NCBI GenBank assembly: GCA_029254745.1
Contig: JAQWWZ010000031.1
Span: 1 to 64,000, forward strand
Source of the DNA: Opitutales bacterium
GTDB lineage: Bacteria; Verrucomicrobiota; Verrucomicrobiia; Opitutales; Seribacteraceae
Direction: 5' to 3'
DNA: 64,000 nucleotides
A program made the position numbers and the translations under genes. Below the pieces are notes generated by a model that saw nothing but the letters and a program-made list of their open reading frames with translations, did not search any database and was not told the DNA's origin. Shown one piece after another: positions 8,061 to 17,028 of the stretch. How positions within the stretch are numbered: position 1 is the first letter of the stretch; every line of letters starts with the position of its first letter.

Positions 8061-8605
8061 CTTGGTACCCTCCTGTATGTAGCTTTTGTACCAATCTTTA
8101 AATTATCAGGGGCTACAGTGTAGGGAGGAATGAAGGGGATAGCATTGACCCGGACGGTTCGGGAATTCACTTTCATATCCTCAAATACATTGAGCAGTTC
8201 ATCCGTTGAACCGACATTTGTGTTGGACACTCCCTCGAAGGGATCTGCAAGAGGAAGAGATGAACCTGCAGGTTGTGGAATAAAAGAAGGAGCTTTCGCC
8301 TGAGGTTCTGTTGAATAGGTAACAAGGGGGAAGTCGGGCGCTGGAGTTGCATTGCTATCCTTTGTCAGGACCGGTTTCGTAAGTTTTCTGTCCGGACTGA
8401 TAAGATTGGTTCGGTCTGCCTTGAGGGGAACGGGGGTGTAGCGTAAGGATGGGGGTGCATTGAAAGACAGATATTTATCGCGTTCAGGGACGGGAGCATC
8501 GAACTTCTTGAGGTCAAAGCCCCAAGTTTGAGAAGGCAATACAAAGGATGCCAACAAAAGGAAGGATGTAAAAAATAAAGAGAATATATTCAAGCTCATG
8601 ATCAT
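8057..8605 (-). CDS. Exported proline-rich protein, unknown
   Basis: The 182-residue product has an N-terminal hydrophobic segment (about residues 5-28), either a signal peptide or a membrane anchor. The mature part is rich in Pro, Ser and Thr and looks largely extended. Its C-terminus is basic (YRRVPR). No domain is recognised. It heads a minus-strand operon with the TPR protein (ATGA overlap), so the two probably work together in the envelope. A second possible start, the Met three codons downstream (MIMSL), would not change the reading. Confidence 0.6.
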   Translation of the reverse strand: MIMSLNIFSLFFTSFLLLASFVLPSQTWGFDLKKFDAPVPERDKYLSFNAPPSLRYTPVPLKADRTNLISPDRKLTKPVLTKDSNATPAPDFPLVTYSTEPQAKAPSFIPQPAGSSLPLADPFEGVSNTNVGSTDELLNVFEDMKVNSRTVRVNAIPFIPPYTVAPDNLKIGTKATYRRVPR

Positions 8606-8667
8606 GGATGTACATGCATATAATCGTACGGTAATTTAAAAACTTTACTCAAATCTCGAAATTTATT

Positions 8668-9216
8668 TCACCAAGGCCTTTTTTCTTGGTATTGCTGGTG
8701 GGTAAGGAGAAGGTCATCAATGTCGTGGATATCAATATTTTGAACTTTTTCAGCTTTAAATTTAAAGGCAGTGATCAATTGTGGATCTCCATAGGAAGTC
8801 AGGCAATCCCGAGATTGGGCCCAAACAGCGAAGGGATCTGAAAGAGATTCTCCAAATTGCTTACAATTTTTGATCGCTTCGTCAAAAACAGTATCAGGGC
8901 ACTCAGGGAAGTTGCAGTTATAATTTACATGGATATCGCAAGGAAAATACTCAAGTATATGCTGGAATACAGGAATGGATGGAGTCGCATCCTCTGACAA
9001 TTTTTGAGGGCGGTTTAGAATAGAAATATTCTCTTCCATACAGGTCCTTGCTATTAACTCGCTATCTGTGGACAAAACTACCTGATCAAATCGAGCGGAT
9101 GTAATCATTTTTTGTACAGCTCTTAACACGAGCGGGACTCCTTTATAGGGAAGCAGGTTTTTGTAGGGAAGACGCTTGCTTCCTATTCTTGCGATCACTG
9201 AACCTATAATTTTCAA
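8668..9216 (-). CDS. NeuA-like CMP-sugar cytidylyltransferase, short form
   Basis: The product belongs to the acylneuraminate cytidylyltransferase family, which activates nonulosonic or related sugars with CTP for surface glycans. The N-terminal nucleotide-binding motif ARIGSKRLPYKN is complete, followed by VLSTDSELIA, the NRPQKLSEDATPSIPVF stretch and a C-terminal DIHDIDDLL resembling the family's final acidic motif. At 182 residues it is about 45 shorter than usual, and the usual segment before the last motif is reduced, so activity or substrate may differ. It is divergent from the PseC-like gene with 91 bases between, pointing to a joint surface-sugar locus. Other members of this superfamily act on KDO. 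Confidence 0.75.
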   Translation of the reverse strand: MKIIGSVIARIGSKRLPYKNLLPYKGVPLVLRAVQKMITSARFDQVVLSTDSELIARTCMEENISILNRPQKLSEDATPSIPVFQHILEYFPCDIHVNYNCNFPECPDTVFDEAIKNCKQFGESLSDPFAVWAQSRDCLTSYGDPQLITAFKFKAEKVQNIDIHDIDDLLLTHQQYQEKRPW

Positions 9217-9307
9217 TATCTATTGTCTAAAACAAAGAACTCATCAGGGCAAGTTATTCGATTGCCGAAGGTTAAAGATATTGGAATGATGATGAATTTC
9301 AGTCGTT

Positions 9308-10486
9308 GTGAGCATAATACCCTACTCAAAGCAGTCCATCTCGGCTGATGATATTCAGGCGGTTAAGCGTGTATTGAAATCGGATTTCTTGACTCAAGGA
9401 CCAAAGGTGCCTGAATTTGAAAGGGCCCTTGCTCGTTATTTTGGAACAAAATATGCAATTTGTTGCTCAAGTGGTACGGCCGCCCTCCACCTAGCTTATT
9501 CCTCACTCGGAGCGAGCCCGTCTAGTATCGCTATTGTTCCTGCAATAACTTTTGCGGCAACTGCAAATGCCTTCAGGTATCTGGGCTCTGATGTTATATT
9601 TTGCGATGTAGTGCCAGAAACAGGCCACATATGTATACACCATTTGGAAAAAATTTTATCCTCAATACCAAAACTTAAAAATGACCAAAAGGGATTTATT
9701 GCTCCGGTCTCTTTTGCTGGAGCAATTGCACCGCTTGAAAGATGTAACCAGTTAGCATCTCGATATAATTTCCAAGTCATTGAAGATGCTTCCCATGCCG
9801 TCGGTGCCTGGACCCATAATGAGAATGGGAAAAAAAAGGTTTACGCAGGAGCATGCATCCATACCCAAGCCTCCTGCCTCAGCTTTCATCCCGTAAAGCA
9901 TGTATGCTGTGGAGAAGGTGGAGCTGTCCTTACAAATTCTACCGAAACTGCAAATACTGCACGAAAGTTGAGATCTCACGGGATAGAACGCCCTTTTGAT
10001 GATGAGCACGACACCCCATGGTATTACCAACAAGTTGATCTAGGGTGGAACTATCGAATGACCGACTTACAGGCAGCACTTGGCATGAGCCAACTCTCGC
10101 GTATCGAGGATTCTCTGAAATCCCGAAAGGAAATGGCCCGCAGATACATCGAGCTTTTATCCGTTGAAAGATTTTCTGGTTCCATTTTGCTCCCAGTTTT
10201 TAACGAAGGTCATGCTTGGCATTTATTTATCATCCGGTTTTGCCGCGCAGGGATGAGAAATCGTGCATACAAGTACTTAAAATCGAAACACATTCATACG
10301 CAGGTACATTACATTCCCGTATATAAACACCCCTATTATCAAACCATGCATCGAGACTTACAACTTTCAGGCAGTGAAGATTATTTTGAAAGTTGCCTGA
10401 GTATCCCTATGTATTCAGGCCTAACCCTGAAACAGCAAAATCGAGTTATTGCAGAATTAGATAATTTTTTAGCGGTAGAAAAGTAA
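9308..10486 (+). CDS. pseC: PseC-like PLP-dependent sugar aminotransferase
   Basis: This is a DegT/DnrJ/EryC1/StrS-family aminotransferase of usual length (392). It transfers an amino group from glutamate to a 4-keto nucleotide sugar. The N-terminus (IPYSKQSISADDIQAV, then SDFLTQGP) is the PseC type, the enzyme making UDP-4-amino-4,6-dideoxy-AltNAc in pseudaminic acid synthesis. The PLP lysine is Lys197 in FHPVKHV, with Asp160 (VIEDASHA) to hold the cofactor ring nitrogen and CCSSGTAALH for the phosphate. The GTG start sits just before SIIPYS; the nearby ATG triplets are out of frame. PseB, PseG and PseI are not in the window, so the final sugar is uncertain. Confidence 0.85.
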   Translation: MSIIPYSKQSISADDIQAVKRVLKSDFLTQGPKVPEFERALARYFGTKYAICCSSGTAALHLAYSSLGASPSSIAIVPAITFAATANAFRYLGSDVIFCDVVPETGHICIHHLEKILSSIPKLKNDQKGFIAPVSFAGAIAPLERCNQLASRYNFQVIEDASHAVGAWTHNENGKKKVYAGACIHTQASCLSFHPVKHVCCGEGGAVLTNSTETANTARKLRSHGIERPFDDEHDTPWYYQQVDLGWNYRMTDLQAALGMSQLSRIEDSLKSRKEMARRYIELLSVERFSGSILLPVFNEGHAWHLFIIRFCRAGMRNRAYKYLKSKHIHTQVHYIPVYKHPYYQTMHRDLQLSGSEDYFESCLSIPMYSGLTLKQQNRVIAELDNFLAVEK

Positions 10487-10494
10487 AAATTTGG

Positions 10495-11088
10495 ATGCTC
10501 CCTCACAAAGGATATAAAATTTTAGCAGGAAAACACTTAAGTAAGGGGTCCTACTCTATCGAATCAATCCGACTCGAAGACGCACTGCCTGTAATGAAGT
10601 GGAGGAACGCACAGTTGCATGCCTTGCGACAAAAGGAACCTCTAACAGAGACAAGTCAGCGGATATATTTTGAAACGGTTGTAAGCCCACAGCTTTCGCT
10701 AGCCAGACCGGAGCAGATACTTGTCCGCTTTGCTTACGAAAAGAAACTTATTGGCTATGGCGGGCTCGTTCATATTGACTGGAATCACAGGAGAGCAGAA
10801 GTTTCATTTCTTCTGGAAACTGAAAGAGCGGATAATAGCGATCAATATGAGACTGACTTCACTAACTTTTTGGCCCTACTTAAAGAACTTTCATTCACTC
10901 ATTTAAATTTCCATAAGATCACGACAGAGTCTTTCTCTCATCGTAAAAAACATGTCGAGATTATCGAGAATTGTGGCTTCAAAAGGGATGGAGTCTTGCG
11001 AGACCAGGTAAAAGTAGAAGGATGCTGGGTAGATGCAGTGATTTGTTCCTGCTTAAAATCTGAATGTAACAAGGAGGATATGGCGTAA
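10495..11088 (+). CDS. PseH-like GNAT acetyltransferase
   Basis: The 197-residue product is a GCN5-related N-acetyltransferase of the type found beside PseC. Residues 20-50 (SIESIRLEDALPVMKWRNAQ, then LRQKEPLT) match the start of PseH, which acetylates the 4-amino group that PseC adds. The acetyl-CoA-binding beta-strand and helix region is less well conserved (LIGYGGLVHIDW, RRAEVSFLL), and the C-terminal HKITTESFSHRKKHVEIIENCGF is typical of the fold's last helix. It follows pseC by eight bases. The substrate is inferred from the neighbour. Confidence 0.75.
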   Translation: MLPHKGYKILAGKHLSKGSYSIESIRLEDALPVMKWRNAQLHALRQKEPLTETSQRIYFETVVSPQLSLARPEQILVRFAYEKKLIGYGGLVHIDWNHRRAEVSFLLETERADNSDQYETDFTNFLALLKELSFTHLNFHKITTESFSHRKKHVEIIENCGFKRDGVLRDQVKVEGCWVDAVICSCLKSECNKEDMA

Positions 11089-11091
11089 CCG

Positions 11092-12087
11092 ATGAAACCT
11101 ATCGTGCTTCTTTTCACCAGCCTTTCCAGCAAATATGCACTTTATTGGGCGGTCAAAAAGCAGGTCTTACAATTTGCCCCCAATTCAGTAGTAATGGGTA
11201 CAGACTGTAGAGCGGAATGCCCTGCATCTTCTAAAGTAGATATTTTTGTACAAACTCCTGAAACTGAGATATGGAAAGAGTCGGACTTGGTATCATTTTG
11301 CCAAAAACATAGGATTACCCACATTGTGCCCACTCGGGATGGAGAACTAAAATTTTGGTCTGCCCATGCCCCCAAATTATCTTCGCTCGGGATAAGCACT
11401 ATGATTTCCAATCAATCTAGAATTTCATATTGCTTGGACAAGCTTACATTCTTTAATTCATGGCCAAAAAGCTCTCCTATACAGCCCATAAATACTGCTC
11501 TCAGCCCAGATAATCTGAAATGCGATCGATATGTGGTCAAAGAAAGATATGGCTCTGGTGCCAACTTAATTGGTACCAACCTGACGCTCGCTGAGGCTAA
11601 AGATTGGGCAAAAAAGCTAGAAAACCCAATCTTCCAACCCTACATAAAAGGTAGTGAATTAAGTGCGGAAACATGGGTAGACCGATTGAGTAAATGCCAT
11701 GGAATGCTGCTTCGCTGGCGATCGAAAGTCTTGGATGGTGAGGCCATCCAATCGGAAGTCTTTCAAGACTCCACGCTTGAGAGAAACTTAATTGAATGTG
11801 TAGAAAATATACCCGGAATTCACGGCCACTGCCTCACCCAAGTAAAAATAAATACGGAAGGTATACCGCAGATCATAGAGTTGAATCCTCGATTGGGTGG
11901 TGCCTCCCCCCTCGCTTTTCATGCTGGTATAAGTTCTATCTTTTGGTTTCTGGAAGAATCCCAAGGCCTGTCAAAAAAAATCCCCACCACTCCTGCGTTA
12001 CAATACGGATCCAAACTGATTAAAGAAAACGGTCTGGTTCATATAATCGACCCTTTTCCATCTCGACAGAAGAAAAGCGAAGATTAA
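11092..12087 (+). CDS. ATP-grasp ligase, surface-sugar locus
   Basis: The 331-residue product has the layout of carbamoyl-phosphate-synthase-like ATP-grasp enzymes. The N-terminal Rossmann-like preATP domain (to about 115) is followed by a nucleotide-binding subdomain (VVKERYGSGANLIG, about 148-161; FQPYIKGSELSAETWV, about 182-197). The catalytic metal site is QIIELNPRLGGASPLAF (about 263-279), where E and N are the usual Mg ligands. These enzymes couple a carboxylate to an amine through an acyl-phosphate. The gene starts three bases after the acetyltransferase stop. I infer that it decorates the amino sugar, for example with an amino acid; the substrate cannot be read from sequence. Confidence 0.7.
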   Translation: MKPIVLLFTSLSSKYALYWAVKKQVLQFAPNSVVMGTDCRAECPASSKVDIFVQTPETEIWKESDLVSFCQKHRITHIVPTRDGELKFWSAHAPKLSSLGISTMISNQSRISYCLDKLTFFNSWPKSSPIQPINTALSPDNLKCDRYVVKERYGSGANLIGTNLTLAEAKDWAKKLENPIFQPYIKGSELSAETWVDRLSKCHGMLLRWRSKVLDGEAIQSEVFQDSTLERNLIECVENIPGIHGHCLTQVKINTEGIPQIIELNPRLGGASPLAFHAGISSIFWFLEESQGLSKKIPTTPALQYGSKLIKENGLVHIIDPFPSRQKKSED

Positions 12088-12100
12088 AGTTACCCTAAAT

Positions 12101-12883
12101 ATGTCAGCTACAACCATCGCCATAGCCAACCAAAAGGGAGGTGTCGGAAAAACGACGACCACCGTAAATCTTGGCGATGCCTTAGCTCGAATGGGAGTGC
12201 CCACCTTAGTTGTAGACATGGATCCCCAGGGCAACGCAACCAGCTCACTCGGGTTCGATAAAAAGCCAGGAGCTGGCGTCTATGAGCCATTACTTTCAGG
12301 CGAAGATTTATCCAAAAGGGTCATAGGAGCAAGATCAAATCTTTGGCTAATTCCGTCTGAGCTCGACCTAGCAGCGGCTGAGTTAGAGCTCAGTGGCCAA
12401 GAGAATTATTTGGTGAAGCTCAAGCAGTCCTTGCTATCACTCAAAGAAAACAAAGAACTCCAAGTTATTTTAATTGATTGCCCCCCCACCCTTGGCTTGC
12501 TTTCGATGAATTCTCTATGCGCAGCTGATTACCTTGTGGTGACTTTGCAGTCAGAATATCTAGCGTTGGAAGGATTGGGTCAGATTGTAGGAGTGGTTGA
12601 TCAATTAAAAAGTTCAGGGATAAATCCTGACCTTGCGATTGGTGGAATTGTCATGACCATGTACGATAATCGCACGAGGCTTTCCTATGAGGTTTGGCAA
12701 GAAGTGACCCAACATTACGAGGAACAAGTTTTTCGAACGGTTATCCCTCGAACAATAAGACTCAGTGAGTGCCCAAGCTTTGGACAAACCATCTTTGAGT
12801 ATGACTTTAACGGTCCAGGCTCGATCGCATACAGTTCATTTGCTCGTGAAATCAAAAGCAAATTACTTGATCGAGATCAATGA
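12101..12883 (+). CDS. parA: ParA/Soj-type ATPase
   Basis: The 260-residue product is a chromosome-partition-type Walker ATPase. The deviant Walker A box KGGVGKTT (12-19) carries the signature lysine, VVDMDPQGN (about 37-45) is the A' motif and LIDCPPTLG (about 127-135) is Walker B. The closeness to Soj/ParA in the switch regions and the length without an N-terminal DNA-binding domain favour a chromosomal ParA. No parB or parS-like gene follows; the neighbour is rnc, which it overlaps by four bases. It could act with a parB elsewhere or position another cargo. Confidence 0.85.
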   Translation: MSATTIAIANQKGGVGKTTTTVNLGDALARMGVPTLVVDMDPQGNATSSLGFDKKPGAGVYEPLLSGEDLSKRVIGARSNLWLIPSELDLAAAELELSGQENYLVKLKQSLLSLKENKELQVILIDCPPTLGLLSMNSLCAADYLVVTLQSEYLALEGLGQIVGVVDQLKSSGINPDLAIGGIVMTMYDNRTRLSYEVWQEVTQHYEEQVFRTVIPRTIRLSECPSFGQTIFEYDFNGPGSIAYSSFAREIKSKLLDRDQ

Positions 12884-13647
12884 TCATGAGCTTGATCTCG
12901 AGGTTAAAGGGTCGGCTTCGAGTTGTACGAAATCAATCCAGATATACGAAAGAATCATTTGCTGACTTCCGGTTTATAGAAAAGAAAACGGGATATTTAT
13001 TTCGCGATCTTTCTCTTCTTGATTTAGCTCTGACCCATCCATCATTCAACCTAAACGGTAAAAATCGACCCAGTAACCAGCGGCTTGAGTTCCTCGGTGA
13101 TTCTATCCTGGGTGCAGTCTTATCTGACAAGTTGTACCAAATATACCCCGGCGGGGACGAAGGCTCCCTGAGTCGCAAAAAGGCATTCTTTGCCCAAGGA
13201 TCTTATCTTGCGGAATTGGGGTTATCCCTCGGTTTGGATAAGGTGATTAAGATGAGTCCCACAGAAATAAAAAATGCCGGTAATTTACGGCTTTCCACCT
13301 TGGAAGATGCTGTAGAATCTTTGGTAGGTGCAATATACCTAGACGGTGGCTTCAAAGATGCACAGCGTTGCGTAATCCAATGGATTGGGGATTTACGAAT
13401 CAAATTGGAAGAACAAAGCCAAGTGATGAACCCAAAAGGAAAGCTTCAGGAAATCGTTCAAGCTAAAGATACGAAGAAAAAAATCCGTTACAAACTACTT
13501 GAAGATAAGGGTCCTGATCATCAAAAAACTTTTCTAGTTTCTCTCATAATTGGAGAAGATGCAGTTGCTGAAGGAAAAGGGAAGTCAAAGAAAGAAGCGG
13601 AGTCTCAGGCTGCAGAAAAGGCGATTCGCATCCTGACACAAAGCTAG
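12880..13647 (+). CDS. rnc: Ribonuclease III
   Basis: The enzyme cuts double-stranded RNA, including rRNA precursors. The RNase III domain has the signature QRLEFLGDSIL with catalytic Glu70 and Asp74, and the second pair in LEDAVESLVGAIYLDGG (Asp143 and Glu146). The C-terminal double-stranded-RNA-binding domain spans about 183-252 (NPKGKLQEIVQAK to SKKEAESQAAEKAI). An N-terminal extension of about 25 basic residues precedes the catalytic domain. The ATG overlaps the parA stop; a second ATG two codons later is possible. Confidence 0.95.
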   Translation: MIMSLISRLKGRLRVVRNQSRYTKESFADFRFIEKKTGYLFRDLSLLDLALTHPSFNLNGKNRPSNQRLEFLGDSILGAVLSDKLYQIYPGGDEGSLSRKKAFFAQGSYLAELGLSLGLDKVIKMSPTEIKNAGNLRLSTLEDAVESLVGAIYLDGGFKDAQRCVIQWIGDLRIKLEEQSQVMNPKGKLQEIVQAKDTKKKIRYKLLEDKGPDHQKTFLVSLIIGEDAVAEGKGKSKKEAESQAAEKAIRILTQS

Positions 13648-13662
13648 CACCCCCTTTTCACT

Positions 13663-16600
13663 GTGAAAAGAATTGAGCTTCCTCCCGGCCGAAAAGGCTT
13701 CACTTTCCCATCCCTGCCATCCGCATCTCATTCAACCATCCTTTGTAGTCAATGGGAGAAATCAGGAACAAGAATCCTGATCGTGGTCGGATCTTCTCTC
13801 ACTGAAACTGAAAACTTGGCCGAGGACATGGCCATACTCACTGAGATCGAGGCTGGAAAGAAAAAAAATAGCATCGAGCTCCACCTGCTTGAGGAAGAGC
13901 CCGGGGAGTCAAACCCAGATTTTTTTGAAAAAAACTGCAACAAGCTAAGTTTACTTTCTTCGTTAATGGACCTGGGCTCCACAGAACATAAGAAAATTAT
14001 TATCGCTGCTACCCCTGAAACCTTACTCTCTCCATGCACGCGAAGAGAAAGCAAAGAGAAGCAAGAACTAAGAATTGCAAGTGGTTCGGAAATTAACTTT
14101 GAAACATTCCAACACAAACTATCCAATGACCTTGATTATTCTTCAGAAATCCTTTGTGAAGAGCCAGGTCAATACTCTCTGCGGGGAGGTCTGGTTGATG
14201 TTTATCCAGTAAATGCCAGCATTCCATACAGGATTGATTTTTTTGGTAATGAAATCGAAGAAATCAGAACTTTTGACCCAACAACCCAAAGAACAATCGA
14301 GCCAGTCGATGCAATCACTCTATCTTCTGCAAAAATAAAGGATGAAAACACCTTGGAAGGAGGTTTTTTTTCTTACCTTAATTGCGATACAACATGGGCA
14401 TTCCTTGAACCTGAAAAATTAGTTTCAGAATACCCTCTTGCTTTTCATCAAAGTGAAAAAGCCAAATTAAATAAAGCATGCCTGGACTTGGCGTGGAAGA
14501 ACTCCACCCCGTCCGATACCTTTTTAGGGCTCAGTGAAATCGATGCAGGTGCTGGTGCACTGGAAAGCCTCTCGAAAGTAAAAATCTCCGCTTTCGCCTC
14601 CAGTCAAGCGCTCGGGATCAATTCCAATGACCTATCAACCGGGCAACAAGGCAGGTATCGGATAAGTTATCTTTTTGAATTGCTTGGCAGCCAAGACGAT
14701 GGCCATGAGGTTATTATTGCAGTCGGTGCAAATACAGAAAAGAAGAGAATCCTGGAGCTCATTAAGGGAGAATCCTCCCTTCAAAGATTCAAGCCTCGAT
14801 TCATGGAAATCGGTTTACGGGATGGCTTTAGTATAAAAAACAAAGATGCGGGCAAGTATGCTTCTTTTCTCCTGAAATCAAAATCGAGCGGACTAACAAT
14901 TGCCACCTCTCGCGAAATCCTGGGAAGAGAAAGAAGTAGACGTCCGGTACGAGCTCAAAAAGCTCGGGTACATAGAAAAAATGTAGATCAAGCTCTGGAC
15001 TTTAGCGAACTTGTCAGCGGTGATCACTTAGTTCACCACCAGCATGGAATCTGTCGGTTTAATACTTTGGGTAAAATTCAAAATGAAGGAAGCCAGGAAG
15101 AAGCGATCACCTTGGAGTTTGCTGATGGACTAACTCTTCATGTCCCCCTTCAGGAGTCCCACCTGCTCTCCCGTTATGTCGGCCTGCAAAAAGCCAAGCC
15201 TAAGCTTGCCAAGCTAGGCGGGAAGCTTTGGGCAAAAACTAAGCAAGCGGCGGAAAGTGCCGCAATCGACCTCGCTGCTGACCTGCTTAGATTGCAAGCA
15301 ACTCGGGAGAGCAAATTAGGTCATGCTTTCTCTCCTGATGATAAGTGGCAAAAAGAATTTGAAGACTCATTTCCCTACACTGAGACCGTTGATCAACAAA
15401 AAGCCATTGATCAAGTAAAAGAGGATATGGAGAAAGAGGAACCAATGGACCGACTGATATGCGGAGATGTGGGCTTCGGTAAGACAGAGGTTGCCCTACG
15501 GGCTGCGTTTAAGGCTGTAATGGATGGAAAGCAAGTGGCCATGCTCGCCCCGACCACAATTCTATGCCAGCAACATTACAGTCATTTCAAGGATCGTATG
15601 GCTGATTACCCGATTGCAGTAGAAATGTTGAGCCGCTTTAGGACAGCGGGCGAACAAAAGAAAACAATTAAGGGGTTATCGGAAGGCAAGATTGATCTCA
15701 TTATTGGTACCCACCGCATTCTCAGCTCAGATTTAAAGTATAAAGACCTAGGCCTCCTTATAATCGATGAGGAGCAAAGGTTTGGCGTTCAGCATAAAGA
15801 AGCACTCAAAAAGATCAGGGAAAATGTAGATGTTCTGACCTTAAGTGCGACCCCAATACCACGAACCCTTTACTTTGCTATGGTAGGTGCCCGTAACTTA
15901 AGTTCTATCGAAACCGCACCGGTTACCCGCCGACCCATCCGCACCGAAGTGATGAAATACTCGCCCCAGGTCTTAGACAAAGCGGTACAGACAGAAATTA
16001 AAAGAGGTGGGCAAATCTTTTACCTCCACAACCGGGTAAAGACGATCAACTCCGTGGCCCGGAAAATTAGTGAACAATTCCCGAAATTAAAGATTGCGGT
16101 TGGACATGGACAAATGGGCGAAGAAAAACTTGAGCAAGTGATGACAGAATTTGTTGCCGGAGAGTATGACATGCTTGTGTGCACAACTATTATTGAAAGC
16201 GGACTGGACATACCCAACTGCAATACAATCATCATCGAAGGTGCCGATAAATTTGGATTATCCCAACTTTATCAATTGAGAGGACGAGTGGGCCGCTTCG
16301 ATAAGCAAGCATACGCATTCCTTTTACTTAACCGTCACCTAACAGTATCCGACCAAGCCAGGAAGCGACTCTCGGCAATCAAGCAAGTCAATCACTTTGG
16401 TGCCGGACTCCAGATTGCATTGCGAGACCTGGAATTACGAGGAGCGGGTAATCTTCTAGGTAGCGAACAAAGTGGACATGTTGCGGGCATTGGATTTGAA
16501 CTTTACTGTAGATTACTCAGGGAAAGTGTAAACAGACTTAAAGGGGATGAAATCAGTCTTCGTCCGAGTGCCACCGTTCGCCTTGACTTTCTATCCTCAG

Positions 16601-17028
16601 GTCCATGCGAAGATGAGCAAAGCAATGGTATGGAAATCATGCCCTCTTACCTCCCTGAAAGTTTTACAAGTGAGCCGAGATTAAGAATCGAATGTTACCG
16701 GAAGCTGGCCAAGCTTCGAACAGTGGATGAAATAAATGAATTTGAGGATGAGTTAGTGGATCGCTTTGGACCGTTGCCACAGGAAGGCATCGCATTACTA
16801 AATGAGGCAATGATTCGATCCCTCGCCGAAGAGGCAGGATTTGATCAAGTTGAAAGTAAAGAAAGAGAACTTTGGTGCCGGTATTTGGGGAGAAATCGTG
16901 ACGGAAGTAAGAAATACCACCGTGTAGTTGGTAAAATTCCTCAAATTTCTTCAAAAGAACCTCTTTTGAAGTTGAAGGAAATCATTCGATTTCTCAAGAT
17001 CGTCATTCATGGGAACAAAAATGATTAG
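13663..17028 (+). CDS. mfd: Transcription-repair coupling factor
   Basis: Mfd removes RNA polymerase stalled at DNA damage and recruits UvrA. The 1121-residue protein shows the expected order: a UvrB-homology N-terminal part (about 1-330, with GQYSLRGGLVDVYP), the RNA-polymerase-interacting domain (about 445-520, SGDHLVHHQHGICRF), the RecG-like translocase with Walker A GDVGFGKTE (about 602-610) and DEEQRFG (about 701), TLSATPIPRTL, the QLRGRVGR motif VI, and the C-terminal TRCF domain. The GTG start follows rnc by 15 bases. Length is slightly below the usual 1150 without any missing domain. Confidence 0.97.
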   Translation: MKRIELPPGRKGFTFPSLPSASHSTILCSQWEKSGTRILIVVGSSLTETENLAEDMAILTEIEAGKKKNSIELHLLEEEPGESNPDFFEKNCNKLSLLSSLMDLGSTEHKKIIIAATPETLLSPCTRRESKEKQELRIASGSEINFETFQHKLSNDLDYSSEILCEEPGQYSLRGGLVDVYPVNASIPYRIDFFGNEIEEIRTFDPTTQRTIEPVDAITLSSAKIKDENTLEGGFFSYLNCDTTWAFLEPEKLVSEYPLAFHQSEKAKLNKACLDLAWKNSTPSDTFLGLSEIDAGAGALESLSKVKISAFASSQALGINSNDLSTGQQGRYRISYLFELLGSQDDGHEVIIAVGANTEKKRILELIKGESSLQRFKPRFMEIGLRDGFSIKNKDAGKYASFLLKSKSSGLTIATSREILGRERSRRPVRAQKARVHRKNVDQALDFSELVSGDHLVHHQHGICRFNTLGKIQNEGSQEEAITLEFADGLTLHVPLQESHLLSRYVGLQKAKPKLAKLGGKLWAKTKQAAESAAIDLAADLLRLQATRESKLGHAFSPDDKWQKEFEDSFPYTETVDQQKAIDQVKEDMEKEEPMDRLICGDVGFGKTEVALRAAFKAVMDGKQVAMLAPTTILCQQHYSHFKDRMADYPIAVEMLSRFRTAGEQKKTIKGLSEGKIDLIIGTHRILSSDLKYKDLGLLIIDEEQRFGVQHKEALKKIRENVDVLTLSATPIPRTLYFAMVGARNLSSIETAPVTRRPIRTEVMKYSPQVLDKAVQTEIKRGGQIFYLHNRVKTINSVARKISEQFPKLKIAVGHGQMGEEKLEQVMTEFVAGEYDMLVCTTIIESGLDIPNCNTIIIEGADKFGLSQLYQLRGRVGRFDKQAYAFLLLNRHLTVSDQARKRLSAIKQVNHFGAGLQIALRDLELRGAGNLLGSEQSGHVAGIGFELYCRLLRESVNRLKGDEISLRPSATVRLDFLSSGPCEDEQSNGMEIMPSYLPESFTSEPRLRIECYRKLAKLRTVDEINEFEDELVDRFGPLPQEGIALLNEAMIRSLAEEAGFDQVESKERELWCRYLGRNRDGSKKYHRVVGKIPQISSKEPLLKLKEIIRFLKIVIHGNKND

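Noticed and set aside
12101..12883. ParA as a plasmid partition gene
   Set aside because: It lies among conserved chromosomal genes (rnc, mfd), with no parB or replication gene.
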